From positions 13,450,501 to 13,514,500 of the forward strand of contig NC_088320.1 of assembly GCF_910592395.1 (NCBI RefSeq): a stretch of DNA of 64,000 bases. Reading direction: 5' to 3'. The stretch is from Lineus longissimus. Taxonomy: Eukaryota; Nemertea; Pilidiophora; Heteronemertea; Lineidae. The notes beneath the pieces were generated by a model. That model had not been told where the DNA came from. It searched no databases and saw nothing but the letters and a program-made list of their open reading frames with translations. This document shows positions 57,440 through 64,000 of this stretch, in pieces. How positions within the stretch are numbered: position 1 is the stretch's first letter; each line of letters starts with the position of its first letter. A program made the translations under genes and the position numbers.

Positions 57440-58940
57440 TTTGTCATGTAACTTGGTATGTATTTGTTTTAAAAAAAATTTGATTTTGCTGCATCAATTT
57501 ATTCCCATAGCTTCCCTTTAAAATGAATATTTTTGGCCATTTCTGATGACCACCGATGTCCTCCATCTGATCATGAGGGCAACAGAGAGATTACCATGGC
57601 AATGTCGCGACGTCACAACGCATTTGGGGCACGTCATGACGTTATCGGCCCCAACACAGCAAAAAGCTAAAAACTATTTTTTTTTCACCCTCCCGCGATA
57701 GGGCAGATCAACTTCTCGATACTTTTGCTGATATATTCTCAATACAAAGTGATGAATTGTTACTTAACACGTCTGGTCTATACTCGATATATAGAGTTTT
57801 ACAAAATGGCGGCCGATACTCAGAAAGTATGCTGTACTCTTGTTTGCAAATTTTTAAAATCTCAATTTATTTTACAACCTTGCAATTTACTGGAGAGGCT
57901 GATGCAAGGCTGTAACTTTGCACAGTGAAGGCCATTTCCTTTTATTCAAATAGTCCCTCCAAAAAGGTTTTGGTTTAAGTTGATACATGTTCCACTTCCT
58001 GTGTTCCTAATTTGCATAAACTGATAAGGGGCTTCCCTTCCTGTAGGCAAGGGTCTTACGATCATGGACAGGGAGCAAGACGAGCAATCTTGTTTCTCCT
58101 GTTTATCAAGTATCATGTAAGTTGTTTGAGAGCCAAATTGGCTTTAAGTTTTGTTAGATTGGAGAGTGGGAATCAGGGATAATCGACCAGGTCAAATTTA
58201 TCTTGTGAGTAAACTGTTTATTTACTTTTAGACCCTTTTTTTCCCAGACTGTGGAAATCCACATGTGCTGCCTATTTGTAAATGCATTTATGTACAGCAT
58301 GTACTATGACATCGATATGGTGTAAGTATTTACCTTCCATGAATGTTCATTTAACCTATTTATTCAATTATCTGCTTTTGTCTAGTAGTCATGCTTAGTT
58401 GGATTCATAATTACAGCTTTATTGAATGTTTTGGTGAATCTATTATCGTTCGTTTTGAGTTCAGTTTACTGGCATTGGGCCTAGTAATATTATTATGGAA
58501 TATTTGTTATAAAGTATAACTGTCTCTTTGAGCATTGGGATCCAGTTGTCTTAAAACTCAAGACGATAAAAGAAAAAATACTTCAAAGAATCTTTCTTTT
58601 ACCGTCTTAACTCCCTCATCAGTGGCCATTACTCATATCTTAGACGTCATATCTAAGTTACCTTTATTTTACGTTTGTCATACTGACTTTAACATTTTGG
58701 TAGGTCTTTGTATGCACATGGCTTAGATATGGCCCTCCTGTACATTTATACTGGTGGTGAGACCCATATACAGGTGATTTTTAAAGTCAATTTTCACAGT
58801 GAATTCAAGCACTCACTTCTACTTCAGTTATCCAATTGCTTCCGTTACCCTTTACTAACACAAAATTATAGCACACCACAAGAAGGAGACAGCTCCATAA
58901 AATCCGTGAATTCACATGGACGAACAGACAACAATCTGTC
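57440..58940. other. No recognisable gene
   Basis: No exon with motif. CGACGTCACAACG and CACGTCATGACGTT near 57606-57640 are CRE-like. Otherwise AT-rich. Confidence 0.5.
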
Positions 58941-58944
58941 AAAT

Positions 58945-59534
58945 AAAACGGCCAGGGGCCATTGTGCTCACCGTATAGATATTTGGTGGTCAGGAATTCA
59001 TCCTGGTTAAGAAACATGCTACATGTATAGTATATAGGTCAAACCAAAGTCGGTATGACATGTGATGTACCCTTGCTTGGAGTACCTACCATAAAAATAT
59101 CATCGAAAACAAGTCACTAATGAAACGGCCAGGGGCAATTGTGCTCACCGTATAGATATTTGATGGTCAGGAATTCATCCTGGTTAAGAAACATGCTACA
59201 TGTATAGTATATAGGTCAAACCAAAGTTGGTATGACATGTGATGTATCGTTGCTTGGAGTAAGTACCATAAGAATATCATCAAAAACAAGTCACTAAAAA
59301 ACGAGATATTGCACTTTTTACCTATTTTAGTTCTGGCCTCCTGTTGGCCAAGTTGAGTACAAGATCAGATCGAAATTCGGTGTCCGAGGTTACATGACAT
59401 AGGGAGTCATGTGTACCAAATTTCAAGTTCATAGCTTTAGTGGTTAAGAAACGTGTAATAGTTACACTCAAACGACCAATTTACGTCATTTGACCTCTGT
59501 GACCTTGAAAAGCATGTCAAATCAAAAACTCATA
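58945..59534 (+). mobile_element. Array-family elements, two left ends
   Basis: AAACGGCCAGGGGCCATTGTG starts at about 58948 and again (GGGGCAATTGTG) at about 59124, the first copy being cut after 180 bp. The second continues into one 300-bp unit containing the perfect TGACCTCTGTGACCT at 59491-59505. A Harbinger-type element then interrupts it. Confidence 0.75.
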
Positions 59535-60441
59535 AGCCCGCACCACACGGTGAAATTTGCGTGATGCAAGTGACACGCGTGCACGTTGCGACAGGCAAAT
59601 TCTCACTGTGTGGGGTCGTTTTTTGCTGCGTATCTTCCTCGCGTGTCGAGACGCAGCCGATCTAGCATGTTTGATATTTTCTCGACACGCGAGGAAGTTA
59701 ATCACCGTGTGGGAGCTACCTGCAGCAATGTTGCGCGAGTTCGACGAATCACAACAAGCAGATCGGTCACATGATTTATAGGTCAGTCACATGATACCAA
59801 AATGGCAGCGCCCGGGAACTGTCAAATCCTATGAGAAGTATTATGGACCAAGAAGACCAAATTGCCCTTATTCTCCTGCTGTTACTCCGTCGGAGGCGGC
59901 GGCGGAGGCGGCGCCGCGTGGACCGTAGTCTTTGGACAAGGCCATGGATTCAGAGAAGAGAGGATAAGGGGGCCTATGCAAATCTAACTGCTTAATTGCG
60001 GGAGGAGGACCCCATGAAGTATCGCCAGTTCCACAGAGTGCGGGTCGAGGAATTTCAGGAATTGATCGAGATGGTGGGGCCGCAGATACAAAGGCAGGAG
60101 AGGATACAGTAATGCGACGCAACTAATTTGTCTTCGGCCAAAACATCTGTCGACTCAATGGGAGCTGCCATTTTGGTATCATGTGACTGACCTATAAATC
60201 ATGTGACCGATCTGCTTGTTGTGATTCGTCGAACTCGCGCAACATTGCTGAAGGTAGCCCCCACACGGTGATTAACTTCCTCGCGTGTCGAGAAAAATAT
60301 CAAACATGCTAGATCGGCTGCGTCTCGACTCGCGAGGGAAGATACGCAGCAAAAAACGACCCCACACAGTGAGAATTTGCCTGTCGCAACATGCACGCGT
60401 GTCACTTGCATCACGCAAATTTTCACCGTGTGGTGCAGGCT
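59535..60441. mobile_element. PIF/Harbinger-derived element, 907 bp, long inverted repeats
   Basis: Ends AGCCCGCACCACACGGTG...CACCGTGTGGTGCAGGCT. The two arms (59535-59810 and 60167-60441) are about 275 bp and near-identical. It is flanked by ATA on both sides (59532-59534 and 60442-60444). The empty site can be read from the surrounding array repeat (CTCATATGATATG), confirming insertion. The 356-bp centre holds a remnant of transposase coding. Confidence 0.85.
59843..60112 (+). pseudogene. Harbinger transposase N-terminal remnant
   Basis: The frame from ATG 59843 reads MDQEDQIALILLLLL, a run of ten arginines, WTRPWIQRREDKGAYANL, then TAA (in-frame stop), LREEDPMKYRQFHRVR, EFQELIEMVGPQIQRQ and TAA. 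The order RRxxWxxPWLxxR...LxxEDPxxxxxxxRM...F..L...VGP.I.R is the start of PIF/Harbinger DDE proteins. Everything from the catalytic domain on is deleted, so the element must rely on a transposase from elsewhere. Confidence 0.8.
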
Positions 60442-61003
60442 ATATGATATGTGATGTATCCTTGTATCTACCATAAAATTTTTACCAAAAACTGATCAGT
60501 AGTGAGATATCACACTATTTATGTTTTCAGTTTTGGCTCCCTAGTAGCCAAGTTAAGAATCAGACCGGACCGAAATTCAGTGTCAAAGGTCATCTGACCT
60601 AGGGGGTCATGCAGACAAAGTTTTGAGTCCATAGCCCTAGCGGTTAAGAAACGTGCCACTGTTTTAGAAATAGGATACGACGACGGACACTGAGGTGTTG
60701 TATAGACTCCCCTACGGTGAACCAATAAGCGAGATATTGCACTTTTTACCTTTTTTGTTTAGGTCCCCTGGTGGCCAAGTTGAGAATCAGATCGGATCGA
60801 ATTTTGGGTGTCAGCAGTTATATGTTGTAGGGAGTCATGTATACCAAATTTCAAGTTCATAGCTTTAGCGGTTAAGAAACGTGCCATAGTTACACTGAAA
60901 CGGCCAATTTACAGCACTTGACCTCTGTGACTTTGAAAATTAGGTCAAATCAAAAACCTATATGATATGTTATAGATCCTCGCTAGGAGAACCTACCATA
61001 TAA
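60442..61003 (+). mobile_element. Array-family fragments between two insertions
   Basis: Continues the element broken at 59535 and reaches a right end (GGTGTTGTATAGACTCCCC, TACGGTGAACCAATAAGC) near 60722. A further partial unit then runs to CCTACCATATAA, where the next insertion begins. Confidence 0.7.
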
Positions 61004-62153
61004 GGGATCACGTCCAAAGTCCGCACGCGAATCGGGGCGAAAATTCGCTTGGTTGAATATCGCCACACTCATTCGCCTTCAAATCGCTGCCTGCTTCGGC
61101 GATTCTATTACGATCAGGCGAAAATTCAGACTGAATGAAAATCGCAGGCGAAAATCTATCAATAATCGCGCCTAATACGCTCTCACCAACCATCGGAACA
61201 GAGTGAATATTACATGTGTTGTAGTATGCGAATTCCGACATCGGCTGATAGCAGACCAAACAAAAACACTAACGGGAATTCCCTGTCAACCTGATTCCAG
61301 TAATGAAATACATCGCATCTATCCACGAGGTGCTACACAAATTTGGCACAGAGGTTTGAGGTTGTCAGTATTATGGTATGCATTCTGAAGGATTGTGATG
61401 GAATGTACCGAATCATACAGCTAATCATTAGGCTTATGTTTCTGAGTCTCAGCCAACCAGTCATCGGTCATCCTAAACAGCGCCCACCAGCATCCACCAG
61501 GTTTAAAGTCAGGTATAAAGTTAACAAAATAAAATTCAGTGGCCATAAACGTAATAAGTACACCATAAAAAACACATTTCCTGAAAATTTCATGACTTTT
61601 CGGTTTGAAATAAGGGAGATGTTGACCAAAATCACAGGGCTCCTGTTGTATTGGGAAGCCCTATCATTTCCTCCAAGTCAAATCCAACATGGCCACCAAC
61701 TGGGGGCCATGGCGATTTAGCGGATCCTGCGGATTCTGCGGAACCTGCAGAATCTGGGCGGAATCAGCATAAAAACAGCACGAGAATATCGATATTATGA
61801 TAAATTATCCTTATAATAAATATTTGTAATATTCCATAACTGTTAAATTGTCTAAATCGCTAAGATAAAGCGATAAAACAAGGCAAAAGTCGTTGCAAAA
61901 TCGTTAACGAATATCGGACTTGAGCATGCAATTTCGTAAAATCGCTTCATTATCACCTGGAGCGATTTTTGGGGTGAAATCGAATAGGCGCGATTGTGGG
62001 TGAATTTCACATCTGACATATCGACGATTTCATAAAATCGCCACGCATTCGCATTCGCATTCGCCAGTCGATTTTCGGACAGATTTCGCAGGCGAAATAC
62101 TGCGGGGTTAATTTCACCGGCAAATATCGCATGCGGACTTTGGACGTGATCCC
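61004..62153. mobile_element. Non-autonomous DNA transposon, 1,150 bp, TAA target duplication
   Basis: Terminal inverted repeats of about 27 bp, GGGATCACGTCCAAAGTCCG and its complement, are flanked by TAA at 61001-61003 and 62154-62156. The surrounding array repeat reads straight through when the element is removed (CCTACCATA-TAAGTATCATCG). A 3-bp TAA duplication fits PIF/Harbinger. Both ends are rich in GCGAAAATTCGC-like words. No transposase motif was seen. Confidence 0.75.
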
Positions 62154-62570
62154 TAAGTATCATCGTAAACAAGTCACTAATAAGCGAGATATTGCACTTT
62201 TTACTTTTTTTTAGTTTTGGCCCCCTGGTGGCCAAGTCGGGAATCAGATCAGGCCGAAATTTGGTGCCAGTGAAATATGACATAGGGAGTCATGAGTACG
62301 AAATTTCAAGTTCATAGCTTCAGCGGTTAAGAAACGTGCCATAGTTACACTCAAAAGGCCAATTGACGCCATCTGTCACCATGAAAATTGGGTCAAATCA
62401 AAACCTGCGTATGTGATATGTCATGTATCATTGCTAGGAGAACCTACCATAAAAAAAGAGTCACTCATAAGAGAGATATCACACTTTTTAGGTTTCCACT
62501 TCTGGCCCCCTAGTGGCCAAGTCAAGAATCAAATCGGACCGAATTTCACTGTCAGAGGAGTCGGTTTATA
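62154..62570 (+). mobile_element. Array-family fragment
   Basis: 1.3 units with AAGCGAGATATTGCAC, GGCCCCCTGGTGGCCAAG and GGTTAAGAAACGTGCC, then a second partial unit ending near GAATTTCACTGTCAGAGG. Confidence 0.75.
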
Positions 62571-64000
62571 ACAATGGCAGATTTAGAATAAAGTTAAGAC
62601 TAAGAGTTGATTCAATTGGGGTATCCAAACTCGCAGTGACGAAATGTGTGATCCTGTGTTTTCCCGGTGGGTTTTCTCGGCAAATGGCGATGCACGGCAG
62701 GAAACATCGCCCTTGGATATATCTCCCAATTTCTTCGCTTTACCAAGTTCAAATAAATTCATGGCGGTGTTTTTTGTTTTAGAGTCTTGTGATCATAGTG
62801 GATATAAGTCTGTAATGCTCAGTTCTTTGTGGACTTTACAAATGTGCGTGAAAACATGCCTTTAATTTCTCACGTCTCTACATACCCTCTTGTCACCAAC
62901 ATAAACTCGATGATAGCCAAGCTGAAACCCCAATGTAAAACAGCTATACATCAAGTTTATGGCATATGAACTAGCGTGATTGCAGCTACCCAGCGACATT
63001 TTTTCATGAGCCGATATCGATCGGCTGATTTGCCGATTTCAGGTGATCACCCGAGCTCGGTTCATTTGGCGGTTGGTCCCGACTGATTCACGATTGTTAT
63101 TTGTTTACGGCAATTCCCGAGAGTGGCGCGGATAGTTGCATTTGGACTCTCACTTGAAAGAACCTTCCTCAAATGAGCCACCATCCGTCAATAAACCGTA
63201 CGCGAAAATAAATTTCGGCCATCTTTTCATAGGCAGCTCAGTTTACCATGACATAGAAGTCATGTTTTGAATCAAAACATCACCAAAAGCATTCAAAATA
63301 CCATGAACATTGAAAGGCATGGACAACTTGAAGTAAATTGCTTGAATAAGCTTGTATATTTTTACTTTTATGCCATGGTCAACAAACGTTGCCTGTGAAA
63401 AGCAGTGAAAACGGTCGTTTAAAAGTGGCAGAAATTTATTTTCGCAGGGCATCGATTGAGAGCCTGTCCCGACCTGATTCCTGACACTGTCTGAATCCCC
63501 ACACTGGTATGACGGGCAAGCAAAAGTGCAGGTAACCGGAAAAACGCCGACCGACCAACTGACCTACTGTCATAGCGTATCCCTTTCACTTCTCTATGTA
63601 GCACATGTATCTGTGTAGTGCCCAGCACAATGGATGTGATGGAGGTGAGCCATTCATACAGTGGATGCACTGTCAATACTGAACGCTCTGGTATTCAGTA
63701 GCTCGAGGTTGCAATGCCATGCATTTGTTGCCCAACCTTGTTAGAAACACGTGACCGAAGCCATCGACACCCCCTAATATAGTTCATGACGAGTGAAATG
63801 CCGTCAAGTACCCATCCTGACAATACCCGGCAATTTCACTCATGTATTGTAGGCCTTGTTTGCAAGAGGATGTCAAGTACCAATCTCTTTAATGAGTGAA
63901 TAGAGGAGACTGGTGAAAGAGTCTACAGCAGTGCTTTGCTACTATAGATCGATGCACTTGATTAGGAACAACATTTACGAAGACTTCGCGTCACGTCATG
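62571..64000. other. No recognisable gene
   Basis: Neither strand shows an exon with family motifs or convincing splice boundaries, and no repeat matches the rest of the window. Confidence 0.5.

Noticed and set aside
61343-61720. 125-residue frame inside the TAA-flanked element
   Set aside because: No DDE or Myb-like motif, and it ends in a GGCCACCAACTGGGGGCCAT repeat, so it is not a transposase.

Overview
This is a eukaryotic, intron-containing and very repeat-rich window. It has no operons, and its coding signals are exons with GT/AG splice sites, AATAAA signals and remnants of animal-type transposons (CR1/L2-like LINE, Helitron with an OTU protease, pogo/Tigger, hAT, PIF/Harbinger, Ty3/Gypsy LTR element, tRNA-derived SINE). 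The mixture, together with the UDP-glucuronosyltransferase-like and P2X7-tail-like exons, suggests a marine invertebrate (lophotrochozoan or non-vertebrate deuterostome). The species cannot be told from the sequence alone.

Layout. 1-1.6 kb: an 81-bp tandem repeat and dispersed repeats. 1.6-11.0 kb and 17.6-27.8 kb: two copies of a segmental duplication. Each copy is itself a large imperfect palindrome whose inverted arms (about 1.3-2 kb) enclose a loop. Inside each loop is a two-exon gene for a 58-residue secreted, four-cysteine peptide with a putative KR cleavage site and a C-terminal Gly-Lys. Its roughly 4-kb intron carries a truncated LINE. The two genes differ by one Phe/Tyr change. 11.0-17.6 kb, between the copies: three tandem 133-bp hairpin elements and a broken Helitron (OTU, DUF6570-like, Rep N-terminal and Rep HUH parts) with a 425-bp near-identical inverted duplication. 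28-35.3 kb: a pogo/Tigger-like transposase in two pieces on the minus strand, separated by a 3.7-kb block that holds a 1,010-bp hAT-like element with a perfect 8-bp target duplication. A frameshifted UDP-glucuronosyltransferase-like exon follows. 35.5-42.9 kb: a tRNA-derived SINE and a degenerate Ty3/Gypsy-type LTR retrotransposon with both LTRs. 43.4-45.3 kb: divergent tandem repeats and a LINE/SINE tail.

45.4-56.1 kb: the best candidate for an unrecognised host gene, on the minus strand. It consists of two phase-compatible exons around a 9.6-kb intron. The intron is filled by a 5-kb inverted array of transposon-like elements (about 300-bp internal repeats, ends sharing GCTCACCGTA) and a 144-bp tandem repeat with AAGATGGCGGC motifs. 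57.1 kb: a possible first exon of a P2X7-C-terminus-like protein on the plus strand. 58.9-62.6 kb: more array-family copies, two of which were targets for later insertions: a 907-bp Harbinger-derived element with 275-bp inverted repeats and a remnant transposase start, and a 1,150-bp element with a TAA target duplication. 62.6-64 kb: nothing recognisable.

Most protein-coding sequence here is dead transposon. The only apparently intact genes are the pair of secreted-peptide genes and the two-exon minus-strand gene. Several pseudogenes carry single-base frameshifts, which could be true decay or assembly indel errors. All family assignments rest on motif recognition by eye, with no database search.
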